Assembly: GCA_027946555.1 (NCBI GenBank)
Contig: JAPEVC010000001.1
Location: 62,001 to 126,000 of the forward strand
Reading direction: 5' to 3'
DNA from: Gnomoniopsis sp. IMI 355080
Taxonomy: Eukaryota > Ascomycota > Sordariomycetes > Diaporthales > Gnomoniaceae
Length of the DNA: 64,000 bases
Part shown: positions 21,517 to 33,190 of the stretch, piece by piece
Layout of the letters: each line of letters opens with the position of its first letter
Numbering within the stretch: position 1 is the stretch's first letter
The notes under the pieces: generated by a model
What the model was told of the DNA's origin: nothing
Seen by the model: the letters and a program-made list of their open reading frames with translations, nothing else
Database searches by the model: none
Program-made: the position numbers and the translations under genes

Positions 21517-24194
21517 ATGGCTCATCTTTTTCCCACGCAGAGCGGTAGCAGCAACGCGGTCGCCATCCCTCTGCAAGATCTGCGCGACGCAATCCGCCCT
21601 GTCCAAGGTGATCTTTGTGCGGATTGCGATGCGCCACCGCAACCGCCATCCCGCATGCACGACTTTGTGGTCACCGATGATGGCATCGCCACCGGATTTG
21701 CACCAACACGTGCCCGTAGTGCATAGGAGCACTCCCGTTCCAGCGCTTTCTCGAACACGAAGGACTCGGAGGTCGTCCAAGGCCTGTTATTGCCTTGTAT
21801 CACCTACGGAAAAGCCCAGTTTGAATTAGGTCAGGCCAAACAGGGACGGACAGGCAATGCGGACCCAGCCGATTTCAACGTGTGCAATCCATCCTGTATG
21901 GCCTATGCTGCTCTTGCCACTATCCTGCCCTGTGAGTTCACATCAAAGCTTCCAGGTCTTCAAAGTACTGACGAGATCCCCAAGAGTTTGGCGGCGGAAT
22001 TCTAGCGCATCAGCAATCGAAGGAGGTCACTCGCTTTTACGACCTCAAGCCGAAATGTGAGGCTGCCACGAACGTCTTTGCCCACAATGCCACAACGATT
22101 CGCAACCTCGCTGAAATTCGTCACCGTGAGAATGTCCCTCCGGTGGAGACTCAATATCGTTCACAGCCGCCAATGATGATGCAACCACTTCCACCCGAGC
22201 CATTGTCCACTGGCCAGGGTCTGGAAAGAATTACAGACTCTAAGGGTAGAAGCAACCCCAAGACAATGTCGATGGCGGAGAAAATAAAGCAAACGCTCAA
22301 GGGAAAGTCTCCAGTAGATACGCCTGTGCAAGCACCGACAACTTCTCCGGGCTGGAACCCTTTCACGAACTTTATGGCAGAAGAGCAAGGCGCAAATGAT
22401 AGGGGACGAGCAGCTATTTCCCAGGCCGTGACTGGACCCGCGACTCATTTTAGGGAAAACGTGTCTACAGCGATTCAGCCAACCAGCGGTGAGCCTTCTG
22501 CTTCTAATATTATATTTACTACCGGACAGCAAAATGCTCTCGGTACGGAAGAAGTTGCTGCAGCTGGCTCTGCTACTACTGGTCAAGGTGGAATCGACAG
22601 ACTTGGGCCTGACACAAAGGGCAAGGGCAAGGCTGTTGCTGGTCCGGATACCACGAACACGAACGAAACGTGTATCGAGGTCAGGGCAGACTCGAAGGGC
22701 GAGCAGGCGAAGGCCGAAGTGATTGAAGGGGACGCCACCGAGGGAAAACACACAAACCTTGTCAAGAGGAGTCAAAGGAGAAGTAGGTCGGAAGATGCAT
22801 TGGCTACCGAGCGGGCTTCCACTGGTCGAAGTGCTATCACGCAGGAAGCTCGTGCGACTCAGGTAGGAACTGCAACTACAGCTGGTACTGAGAAGACAGA
22901 TGCAGCTGCGACAAACAAGAGCAAGGGCATGTTCGGCGGTTTGTTCAAGAAATCTCAGAAGTCGAAGGACAAGGATATCGCCAAGGAAGTGCAGGCTGCA
23001 GCCTCATCCTTGGCCAAGCTCACCGGAGAGGCTACTAAAGCTGCCGAAGGCCTTAAGGTCGGAAATGTTCCTCAGATCAAGATTGGCGAAGGACCCATGG
23101 CCGAAGAAGCCAAGGAGGAGTCCCTTAAGCGTTACCATGACATATTGGCATCAGGCGGAAGCAATCCTTTCACTATGCTTATGTCTGTGGACAATTTCGG
23201 TGCCTCAGTCAGCAGTGAAGCTACCAAAACTGCTGAAGGCCTCAAAACCGGCCATGTTCCCCAGATTCAGAATGGCGCAGGACACATGTCCGAAGAGGCC
23301 AAGGATGAGGCCCTCAAGCGTTACCAGGACATATTGGCATCAGGCGGAAGCGACCCCTTCACCATGCTTATGTCTGTGGACAACTTTGGAGCCTTGGACA
23401 CCATCACAGAGCTTCCACCTGTGCGCGCCCATTCGATTTCCGAGGACACAGTGCTTATTGGAAAATCAGGACCCCAGAAAGAGCACGATCTCTCTACTGA
23501 TAACATTGTGAGCACCGTACAAGCAGCTCCTGCTCACGCTCTTGCACACGATAGAGTCATCAACGTTGAACCGTCCAAGCGTGGCACTCACCGTCTTTCG
23601 GCAGACGCCATGATACCTATTCGAGCTGCTGCACCAGGCCATCATCTCGATGCGGACCCCGCGATTTCTGGTCCAAAACAGCTATTTCCACACGAACTTC
23701 TCGATGACACTCGAGTCCTGCGTTCAAAGTCTCCTCAGCCACATGGCCTTGACTTGGATAAGACACTTGCCGCGTCGCAAAAGCAATCCCGTGCCCATGA
23801 CCTTCACAACGACATTGTCCTAGCTGCACCGCAGGCTCGGACTGCTCACGATCTTCACTCTGACCTTATTGTCAAATTGGCTGAGCCTGTCGGCAGAGAA
23901 CACGACCTGGCTCATGACGTACGCATCCTCTCGCCATCGGGAATCGTGCGTGACCCTCATCTGATTGGCGATGACGAGATCATCAAGGAGAACGCCGTTT
24001 TCCGCAAGTCACCACACCCAGATGCCATGATACCAGGAGACTGGGCAGCCTCATCCTCGTCCGGCGCGAGTGATGTTAATAATCCGATGGCATCGCTAAA
24101 TGCAAGCCTACAGACTGCTGGCCAGGCCCTGAACGAGCTTAATCAGGCAATGGGCGTAGCTTCCCAGGAAAAGGAAAACACTGCTGGTATGTAG
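21517..24194 (+). CDS. Hypothetical repeat protein, His-Asp rich C-terminus
   Basis: The main exon is 22006-24194. It joins 21727-21931 through a clear 74-nt intron (GTGAGT...TCTAG) that yields a conserved-looking stretch EVTRFYDLKPKCEAATNVF. The 5' end is uncertain: the frame from the ATG at 21517 meets a TAG at 21724, and a 57-60-nt intron ending CATAG at 21726 would need a weak donor at about 21667-21670. The total is about 800 residues. The middle is low-complexity Ala/Thr/Lys/Gly. A 63-residue unit is duplicated in tandem (23028-23216 and 23217-23393; EEAKxExLKRYxDILASGGS). The C-terminal third has degenerate His-Asp-Leu...Asp repeats. There is no signal peptide. The composition recalls hydrophilic LEA-like stress proteins; I do not assign a function. 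Confidence 0.65.
23028..23393 (+). repeat. Tandem duplication of a 63-codon unit
   Basis: Two copies, offset by 189 bp, share most residues (ATKxAEGLKxGxVPQI and ILASGGSxPFTMLMSVDNFG). The offset is a whole number of codons, so the frame is kept. Confidence 0.9.
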
Positions 24195-26105
24195 CACTTG
24201 ATGCACCCACTTCGTCTTTACCCAACACTCGATCTGTATCACAGCCTCCACTGAAGTCTTTTAATTGGCATTTCACAGCCGAGTTCCTTTTTTACCAGGT
24301 CTACCGAGATCGAGTGCTCCGATGGTCCTCTCGTCTCATGCTGCTGGCGTTCATCGTTCTAATCTGCGTCTTGAATGACTCGACTGATTTATTTGCTGTT
24401 CACAGGTCAATCTTAATCTGGCTCAATTGGTCATTCAGGCAGGACCACGACCGGTGGGCCGGGGTTCTGGGGAAAGGTATTTAGACGCGGCGAAAGCCCT
24501 GAAACGGAAAATCGAGTTGCGGCTTAATCTAACACATAGGGTAGCAGGAGTGCAAACATGATGGGAATTGCACCAGGGTGTGAAGGCGCCAATGGGCAAC
24601 GTGGACAAGAGAAGGGGGACAGCTGTGCATCGGTCATTGTTCAAACAGCAGCAGTATGTTCATAGCAGTTTTAACTCTTTCACCAACACTCACCTAGGAT
24701 AAACGGGTGATAATAATACCAAGACCTGGAAACCTCCTTCCCCTTATTTGTCGACTGTGTTTACAAGCCCAGGGACGCGTCCAACGCATCGTGTTAATTT
24801 CGTATAACACAGTAGGGCCACGACCTTTTGGATGCCAGAACTGAACGGTGGCCTAGTCCATGCATGTAGACATTGCATTTGATGTTGCAGGCAAGTAAAC
24901 AGATGGATGTGCCAAATTCGTGTCAATTGCCCTACTCTGAAATGCTTTCGTGGTATCACGGCGAGTTGAATCAATGATTGCGTTTCTATCCTTGACTTGA
25001 TCGTCTTTTGCTTGCAGCCTTTCAGGTATCTCGTTTGCAAAAACAGGTATTGTGTGCTGTTGCGTGCTGAGTGAATTGGGTGGGCATTACGAGATGCTTG
25101 ATGTACCTAGCTACCTACTCAGATACCCAAGGTACACAGCACCATATAAGTTTACAAGCGAGGATGGGTCCCCCAATATGTTCTAGCCGTCCGTTGTATC
25201 TCAATACAACCAGCCACCGATATGGTAAGGCGAAGACGCGGTGTGTATTGGAGGGGTCAGAGGGATATCACAAGGAAAATCAGGGGTGGAGGGAGTGGGT
25301 ACAATAGACCGTGCGGAAACTTGGCAGAAAAATAACATTAGCCTTTTGGTTCCGTATGCCGAGTCAAGCAGTCCAGGCACATTAGTGATGACACAACTGC
25401 ACATGGTATGAGAATGAATCATCTTTGATTGATCTGGTTTGGTACTCCCTCATCCATTTGGGGGGAGGGGAACCGCTTCCTCATGTGACATAAGGCAGTG
25501 TACATGCATGCAGCTTTAGAAAACAAATCCGCTGCTCAAAGGAGCTGCTCTGTGGAAGTGTCTCTCCGTCTCTCTCGTATGCTTCGTTTGTGTTGTCTCT
25601 TCACTTTACTCCCGTCAAACAAAAAACGTCGGGTGGATTTGCATAACATCCCATCTCGGTCAGTCTTTCTCGTACATATCCGCCTCCGGGTACCCCGCCT
25701 TTCCACCATTGTTGGAACAGGCTGACCACGGTGCCGTCTTATTCCCTCCACTCCAGCGCAAAACACATAGAAAATTGTAATGAGGTGATGACTTGGCCCT
25801 AGTGACGGGCCTCGGTTGATAGATAGATGTCCCGCGAAGATCGCGGTTCGAAGTAGTTTGGGTATAATGATTTGTTGATCTTCGATGCCGTCTGTCTGTG
25901 AAAGATCTGACATCTTGATGTCTGGTTTTGGCCATGTCTCGGCGACTTCGTCATTGCCCGAACATGCCAGCATAAAGTCGACCTGTCGTAGTGGACGCAA
26001 GAAATGATAAGCGGACGGCTCGGCTAGGGCCGCCCTGCGATGTAATAAAATAGCCCGCAAAAGTTGCGCAATTGCTGGTGTTGGTCGACTATGGTGGAGG
26101 TCGAT
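24195..26105. other. Intergenic / 3' flanks
   Basis: This lies between a plus-strand gene and the 3' end of the minus-strand GTPase. A possible extra exon of the upstream gene, 24279-24484, is discussed in the findings. A 174-codon minus frame at 25536-26060 shows no family features and lies in the GTPase 3' flank. Confidence 0.5.
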
Positions 26106-27081
26106 TTAGCAGTTTTGGTACAGCAGGAGAGGCTCGCCCACGTTCTCGATTTCGGGTATCGTGCACTTCAGGTCGAATGCCTTTGAAAGGACGATTTTGA
26201 AAATCTAAAATCGGGCTATTAGTCAGGCTTCGATAATGGCTCAAACTGTAGCATACCTTCTGAACGTTGATGCTGTGGCTAGTGCTACTGAAAATCAACG
26301 CAGCACGCATTGCCTTTGCGAATCGTCGTGCCTATGCGCACCATTTGTTAGTCCCTTGGATGGGTTCAGATCACTACTCGCGGCTCTATGGTCGTACCTG
26401 TCCTGATATTTCCTCTTGGTCCTCGCGTGGGAAGTTTACGAAGTGGTCATACTTGGTGCCGACCAGAATAGGAATCGCTGTCTTGTTGAAGCCCCGGCCC
26501 TGGCGGTACCACTCTTTGATGCTGTTCAGGGTGCTCTTGCGCGTCAAGTCGAACATGAAGAGAATAGCCACGGCGTCGTTGCAGACCAGGGGCAACATGT
26601 TGACGAACTCGCGCTGACCGCCCAAGTCCCAAATGCTGAAGGTAATTTCGGTGTTACGAATGCTGATAGTCTTCTCCATGAAATTGACACCGAGGGTTTG
26701 AATATAGTCCTCGTCCCAGCTACCCTCGACGTATTTGACCATCAATGAGGTTTTGCCAATCTGCGCGTCGCCTACCATGCCAACCTTTATCACGACATGG
26801 TTTCTGCCGTTCGCGTTGTTCTGATCTGAGGACGCGCCGAGCGCGGCAGCCCCAGGTCGATCGGGGTAACTTTGGCTGGAGAGCTGAGAGGGCGGTCTGG
26901 AGATGTTGCCAGACGGTGCATGTTGAGGTACGGGGGGAGTGTATCGCGCATTTGGATCCATGTGATCGGGATGTGGCGCGGCATCGGTCATGGCGGTGTC
27001 ATTGTGGCCCATATCGACAGGAGAGCCGTCCATGCCGGCCATGTTGTCGTCTTGAGGATCTATTGGCGCGTGGTCGTCCAT
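26106..27081 (-). CDS. spg1: Septation-network GTPase, Spg1/Tem1 type
   Basis: Minus-strand exons are 27081-26398, 26331-26257 and 26204-26106; introns are 66 and 52 nt; the protein has 285 residues. After a Pro/Met/Asp-rich N-terminal extension (about 1-95) comes a Ras-like domain: P-loop GDAQIGKT, switch II WDLGGQREF (the GG form is characteristic of Spg1/Tem1), TKYD as the G4 motif, and ISGQARRFAKAM into the C-terminal helices. The end, IENVGEPLLLYQNC, is typical of this group and lacks a CAAX box. The family sits on the spindle pole body and triggers the septation/mitotic-exit kinase cascade. The symbol follows the fission yeast orthologue. A 198-codon upstream frame overlaps the start codon. 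Confidence 0.95.
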
Positions 27082-29921
27082 GACTTCCGTGGCGTCGTAG
27101 AAATGGGCCGAAGACCCTGGCGTGAGGGTTGACGAATCTGCGTTGTGGGACTCATATTAGCAACTGCGAGGGGAGTGGCGGAGTGGCAGCGGATAGACAA
27201 GCTCGGTAGGTCTGCAAACAAGATTTGTTGTTCCGTGTAACCAAGGTGTCGGGGGAGGATGAAGCGATCGCGAAAGACTGTAACTGACCCAGGGTTGAGG
27301 CTGCGTTGAGTGGTGCCGGAGAAGCTCGTTTTACGGACGCGGGGTGGAAAGGATGGGAGTGAGGATCGCGAAGGGAGGGATAGCCTTATCCCAGAAGTGA
27401 CGGCTTCATGGGAAAGAGGGCGTGTCTGGTGGTAACGCGGTGATGGCAGTGGTGGGCGTGTGGAAGAGACGGGAATGACGTCTCGGTCTCTGGCTTTCCC
27501 GGTGGAGAAGGGTGGAGTGTGTGTGAAGAGCACCGGCGATGGCTTGGAATGGAGAGGTGAGTCTCGTTCAAACAGCGGGTAACTGGAAGTCTCTCTCCTG
27601 GCGGAAGATTGGTGCTGGGACGGAATTATGGTCGAGTGGGGGTTGTCCAGAGCCACACCAGAAGTCCAGGTCAGGACTAGCCGGAAGTGAGTGAGACTGG
27701 GTCAACGGGTGTTGATTGGCGTCGGGCTTCTGGGCTGCTGGGCTGCTGGGCCGGCTGAAAGGTCAGACACATGCATGGGATCCCCTCTTGTCTCAACGAT
27801 CCAAAAAGTGCAGCTCAGGCGTCAGGAAGGTGAGCAACAAGCAAGTAATAAAGTGCTATGGGTATGGGATGGTAGCATCACCCACGGAGACTGACCTGGG
27901 AAAGTGCAGTGCCTGTGCACCTGCAGAATTCCAGATGCGCTGGCTCGTTGACAGTGACCAGTAACACTCACTCGAAGCCTTGTTTGGCGATGCCAGTTGG
28001 ATGCTAAGAACGCCAAAGTGGAGCCGCTCCAAGCTTGTTGACCCGACACGGCACACGTCGATGTCGCGAGATTCAAGATCGTCTCCACTGCTCCGTTATG
28101 TCAGACCAACACCGAATCCTCAAGTTCGTGTTGTTCTCCCGCGACTGACTCGGCGGATTTCTTTTTGTTTCCAACCGGTGCTGCTGTATGGTATCCAGTA
28201 GATGCTCGAGGGCGATGTCCTCGTTAGTGGGCCGATCTCGATCTTGCTGGGATGGATAGATGATGGGATGGGATGGGATGGGCCGGGCAGGGCAGACAGC
28301 GTTGGCGCCGTCAAAGCTTTCCAGCAAATGTGCACTTTTGGGGCAATTTCCGAGGCATCAGAGAGGGATGGACTATACCATAGTACACAGCAAACAGTAA
28401 ACACTACCCTAGCTAACTGACAAGCTGCCCCTGTACACACAGACCAATCACCCCGCTAGCCAGGGGTAAACTCCACTGAGGGGTCTGCTTCAAGTTACGA
28501 ATGGGGAACAACCAGATACAACTTTACCTGCAATACGACAACACAAACAGCACGTCAGCAACCTGGGCAGCAGCCTGTGTGACGCCAGACCGAGATCATC
28601 CACACGTACTTGAGCGCGACTTTACGCGCTTGCCTTGATTTTGTTCGCCCTCCCTTGATGCACGCCTGCATAGTACCTAGGTAAATATCTACGTATGTAC
28701 TGCGTAGTATTCGACTGTACAGCCGACTAGCAGTCATCGGAGCTTGGAGCTGAGAGCTGATAGCCCATGTACGCGCTGCTATGCACCCTGCCGTTCTCAA
28801 ATTAAGCAGAGATGCGTTGGCAGCGTTTGCGACGTGATGTGATCTGCGCATTTTTCAAACATGGCCGAACTGCTTCAGGGGCTTTTGCCTGCCATTCCTG
28901 TCATGCTATTGTCTAGCTCAGATCCTAAGAACGCTCCCAACTCCAGCCAGCCAGCCAGTTTTACTTCATGCGGCCATCAGTAATCCTCATCATTTAGCAC
29001 ACGCCTTGATCATGCGTGCTTGGCGCTCCTCAATAGCTCTTGCTTGTACGGTTCCTGCAGCAAAGATCTAGTCAACGGCCTTCTCATAGTAGCATGCCAT
29101 TATTCTCGTCTATCCCCATCTCTACCACGGCCCGCGACCTCTTGTCCAACGCCACTGCGAAAAGGGCAATCTGCCACGCTTGGACTCAACCTGTGCATCT
29201 CTAGGCCCCCTTTTGCATCACGGGCATAATGTTGTAGCGGTGTGCCAACCTCTTTGACACAGGAACCTGGACGGCACTTGCCTGGATATCCCATTCAATG
29301 CCACGCCGAGCAAAGTTGGCATTTGACAAGGGGATGGTTGAATGCGATTGAAATTTCCAGTCAACGTTCCTGAATTTTGGGAATTCCATTAAACCTGGAT
29401 ATATTGCTTGAGCCTCAAGGATTTCGAGTTCCTCGACCCTTACAACCAGGGAACCCTTGGCGCATCGTGTGCTTAACTTTTTCTCATTCACGATGAAGAT
29501 GAACAGCAGAAGCAGGCGCAATCGCTTGCACCGATGATGATACTCGTAGAAGTGAAAGTGAATTCAGCTCTCTGAGCGTCGGGCTTCGAAGATCAAGCCT
29601 CACAGCCTCTCGTACATCACACGAAAAATCGTATGATATCGAAGGATAATGAGACAGACAAAATAAGTCACCGCTCCGATGATAGGCGTGTTGCACCTCC
29701 ACGAAGCAGGAAATCTGGCAAGTCGATAGACCTAAAGAGTCATGTCAATTACTATGCTATAAGACATTTGCCCGGTGTTTAGCTTACCTAATGCAAATTA
29801 TCCGAGATCGTCACTTCATTGCCCGCCTTCAACTTAGTTCTATCTCTTTTGCGACCTTTCGATTCTGTGTATCTTGCCTTGCCTTCCTTCCCACCTACAC
29901 CAGTCCATATCGTATACAGAC
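27082..29921. other. 2.8-kb divergent intergenic region
   Basis: It lies between the GTPase (minus) and the H-protein gene (plus). It contains a long upstream ORF of the GTPase leader (27060-27656, minus), GGCTGCTG repeats near 27730-27755 and GGGAT repeats at about 28261-28283. No other gene is supported. Confidence 0.5.
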
Positions 29922-30563
29922 ATGGCCTCAATTGCACGCTGCATGCGGGTCGCCCGGCCGTCCACCTTCTCTTCCACCCTCCGCCAAACCGTCCTTGTTC
30001 CCACCAAGAGACTCGCCGCAGCCAGGGCTTTCTCTGCCACAGCTATCTGTATGTGCGCCTTTGCATGCCGAGGCCGGACCACCCGTCCTCCTACAAAACA
30101 CCACCGCCAAACTCAGCAACGACATTAAGTCGAGCTTTCGCTAATCTTTCTTCCCCCAGGCCCCGTTCGAAAATACACCCGCGACCACGAGTGGATCGAC
30201 CTGTCCGCCGACTCCAAGACTGGCGTGATCGGCATCAGCGAGTATGCGGCCGAAGCCCTCGGCGACGTCGTCTACGTGGAGCTGCCCGAGGACGGCAAGG
30301 ATGTAGCGGCGGGCGACGCCATTGGCGCTGTAGAAAGTGTCAAGAGCGCAGCCGATATTAACGCGCCCATTGCCTGTCGCATCACGCACGTCAACCTCGA
30401 GCTGGAAGAGAAGCCCGCCACCATCAACAAGGTGCCAGAGGACGACAGCGCGGGCGGCGGCTGGATTGCCAAGGTCGCGGTGGAGGAGGCCGGCGTCAAG
30501 GAGTTTGAGGCGCTGATGAGTGCGGAGGAGTACAAGGCCTTCACGGCAGAGAGCGACCACTGA
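29922..30563 (+). CDS. Glycine cleavage system H protein, mitochondrial
   Basis: Two exons, 29922-30048 and 30160-30563, encode 176 residues. The N-terminus is an Arg/Ser/Ala-rich mitochondrial presequence (MASIARCMRVARPSTFSSTL...). The mature part starts VRKYTREHEWIDL. The lipoate-attachment lysine is in GAVESVKSAADI, the standard ESVK(S/A) motif, and the C-terminus ends SAEEYKAF as usual. The lipoyl arm shuttles the aminomethyl group of glycine between the P, T and L proteins in the matrix. Length and motifs are complete. It is convergent with the haem-pathway gene that follows, separated by 277 bp. Confidence 0.96.
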
Positions 30564-30840
30564 GCTGGGTTTGAAGATCGGTGGGACGATGCTGAGAGAG
30601 CAGCAGAAGTCGGATATAAGCATAACAGTTCAACCTGCAGAGACACCTTATGGGTTAGAAAACATGGTTTGGCGTTGAGTGTGGGCATGGTCTATCTGGT
30701 AGACTTTGCTATTCATATTTACACGATTCCCGTATCGCTCGACTTGGTGATGTATCTGGTGTACATGATTGAAACAGGGAAAAAGTCTAGCAATATTTGC
30801 AACAAGCTCTGTGTCATGCCGGCAAATATTCGAGAGAACC

Positions 30841-31896
30841 TCATGCTGCTGGCGCAACAGCAGCGGCAGCAGAAGTTGTGCTTGGCGCCTCCGCCCTTAC
30901 CTTGTTGATGGCGTCCAGAATCTTGCCTGCACCCCTCTCCACGAGAATTGCCGCAGCCTTCTTGCCAAAATCATCTGCAGCCTTCATATCGCCCACTTCC
31001 TCTGTGAGCTCCACATTGGCGCCCTGGCTTCCGTCAACGCTGACCACGAGGGCCTTCAGACTGAGCACCGTGCCTGCGCTGCTGTCTTTTCCAGGCACCC
31101 AGCGCGTTTCCACGCCAATGGGCACACTGCAACCTCCCTCGAGCGTCCGCATGATACTCCGCTCCGCCTCACATGCCAACATGGTATCGGTGTCGTTCAC
31201 CCCCTTCAACAAATCCAACACCGTCTGATCGCCCTCTCGCACCTCAATCGCCAGTGCGCCCTGGCCGACCGCATGCAACATGCCGCCGCCCACGCTCTCA
31301 CTGTCGAGGTACTGTCCAATGCGATGACCCATACCCGTCCGCAACAGCCCCGCAGCCGCCAATATGGTCGCATCAAATCCCAAGCTCTCGTCGTCGCACT
31401 TGCGCATCCGTGTATCGATGTTTCCGCGCATGTCCTGAAACCGCAGCCCGGGATAGCTCCGTCGCAGTTGTGCCGCCCTGCGGACACTGCTCGTGCCAAC
31501 CACCGCGCCTTCCGGCAAGTCCGCCAGCGTCTTGTACTTGCCGCCGTGCGCTGCACGGAACACCACGACGTCACGCGGGTCCTCGCGCTTCGTGATACAG
31601 CCCAGCACGCAGCCGGCAGGCAGCGAGGTAGGCATATCTTTGAGACAGTGGACAATCATGTCAAGCTCAGGCGGGGAAGAGGTGAGCATGGTCTCGAGCT
31701 CGGAGGTCCAGAGGCCTTTACCGAGGTCGGGGAGGGGTGTGGTCTTGTCACGGTCGCCCATGACGGACACGGTAACGGTCTCGAAGTTAACATTCGGGTG
31801 GGTGCGTGTGAGGTCTGCGATGATGAGCTCGACTTGTTTAAGGGCGAGGGCGGAGCGACGCGTGCCAACACGGATGGTGGGACGTTGGTCGGCCAT
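30841..31896 (-). CDS. HEM3: Porphobilinogen deaminase (hydroxymethylbilane synthase)
   Basis: An intronless 351-residue frame. The N-terminal domain has IRVGTRRSALALKQ and IVHCLKDMPTSLP, which carries the catalytic aspartate. RREDPRD-type binding is represented by TKREDPRDVV, and GTSSVRRAAQL by its two cofactor-contacting arginines. The dipyrromethane-cofactor cysteine is in TLEGGCSVPIG. The enzyme condenses four porphobilinogen molecules to hydroxymethylbilane in cytosolic haem synthesis. The tail after residue 335 is Ala-rich. All key residues are present. The long plus-strand frame over the same bases is a codon-bias shadow. Confidence 0.97.
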   Translation of the reverse strand: MADQRPTIRVGTRRSALALKQVELIIADLTRTHPNVNFETVTVSVMGDRDKTTPLPDLGKGLWTSELETMLTSSPPELDMIVHCLKDMPTSLPAGCVLGCITKREDPRDVVVFRAAHGGKYKTLADLPEGAVVGTSSVRRAAQLRRSYPGLRFQDMRGNIDTRMRKCDDESLGFDATILAAAGLLRTGMGHRIGQYLDSESVGGGMLHAVGQGALAIEVREGDQTVLDLLKGVNDTDTMLACEAERSIMRTLEGGCSVPIGVETRWVPGKDSSAGTVLSLKALVVSVDGSQGANVELTEEVGDMKAADDFGKKAAAILVERGAGKILDAINKVRAEAPSTTSAAAAVAPAA

Positions 31897-33190
31897 TTTC
31901 CGTTGGGGTTGGATATGTTAAAATGAGGTTGGAGGTCGTGGAAAGAGGATGGACGATCAATTGATCGGACAGTCAGCTATTGACAGCTCCAGTGAGTGTT
32001 ACTGACGTTGTCCGAGGATTGTGCAACTTTGGGATGACGAAGAACTATTTGGGAATGCTGATTGCGGGCCGGCCCTGAGCTCGAGACGACAGGAGAAACA
32101 GGAACGAGGGGCAAATTGACAAGGTTGAAGAGCTCCCATTTTCGTTGCCGAACACGCGCCGAGGAATCCGAGGGTTCATTTTGGTTGGGAGAGGGAGAGA
32201 GGGTTAACAAAGTACCGAAAACATGTCCTTCGACAGACCATGACTCTTGTAGTGTGCAATTTGTATGTCCCTTTGCTTTCATACATTTTGACATGACATA
32301 CAAAGTACGCGAGCCTAATTTCTGATCCGATCACTTTGTTTAAGGCACGCTTCAAGCCTTAAGTAGGATAAATATTTGGGCTCAATACAGCATGCATGCA
32401 AGTAGACTTAGTTGCTCAGAAAATTTGCATGAAATTGGCTGAAAAGAGGTGAATAAAGAGCTTCCGCATCACTCTAGCACCGGTTACGCACGAATTGTGT
32501 ATGTGTGCGTCTCATAGAATCACAATGGGAACAGTTCACTCCACCGTGTACTGTCCCCGGTTTGTGTCACTGGCTGGCCTGAGACTGGAGACGAAGAGAG
32601 AAGTATTGCATGACCTTTGCAGAAGAGGCAGACATACATATTATATTGAAAGTGGTCACTCAATTATCTCGACGAATGGTGCGCGTTTCCAAGCGGCCAT
32701 TCAAATCCGCCCTCTAATCCAGCTCAGAATCATAAAGCGCCCGATCCTGGGGCGTCTCGCGTCAGACCGTTGCAGGTCCCGCAGACTGGGTCTCATTGTC
32801 TTACTCCGGCTGGATAACAAACTTGTGCATGTCATAGGGCCCGCGGTACAGATCGCCTAATCTGGCAGCCAGATGGATCGGGTGCAGCCAAGACAACTGT
32901 CTGTCCTTGTGTGTGTGAAGGCATCGCAAATCCAGTCATTGGCCTCGTCAAGCCCTCGCTCTGGCCGAAAGAGATGGAACAGGTCGCCAGCACTAGCAAC
33001 AAATGCAACATGACAACTCAACTTGCCCACGTCGTCCAGAATGCAGCTCCTAGAAGGCTGGTATAAAACTCCTCAGCACGTCATGGCCACCGAGCCTGCT
33101 TTGACTCCGAAAGTGCGTCTTCGTTAAGCGTATGCACATCTTGCTCGTACTTGCCCAAAGCCCAATAAACCCATTCGAGATCCCATCAAA
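31897..33190. other. Intergenic
   Basis: Upstream regions of the minus-strand deaminase and the plus-strand secreted protein. No gene is supported. Confidence 0.5.

Noticed and set aside
25536..26060. 174-codon minus-strand frame downstream of the GTPase
   Set aside because: Basic, low-similarity translation with no domain, lying where 3' UTR is expected.
30769..31926. 385-codon plus-strand frame opposite the porphobilinogen deaminase gene
   Set aside because: It mirrors the real gene on the other strand, as GC-rich third positions often produce, and has no recognisable domain.
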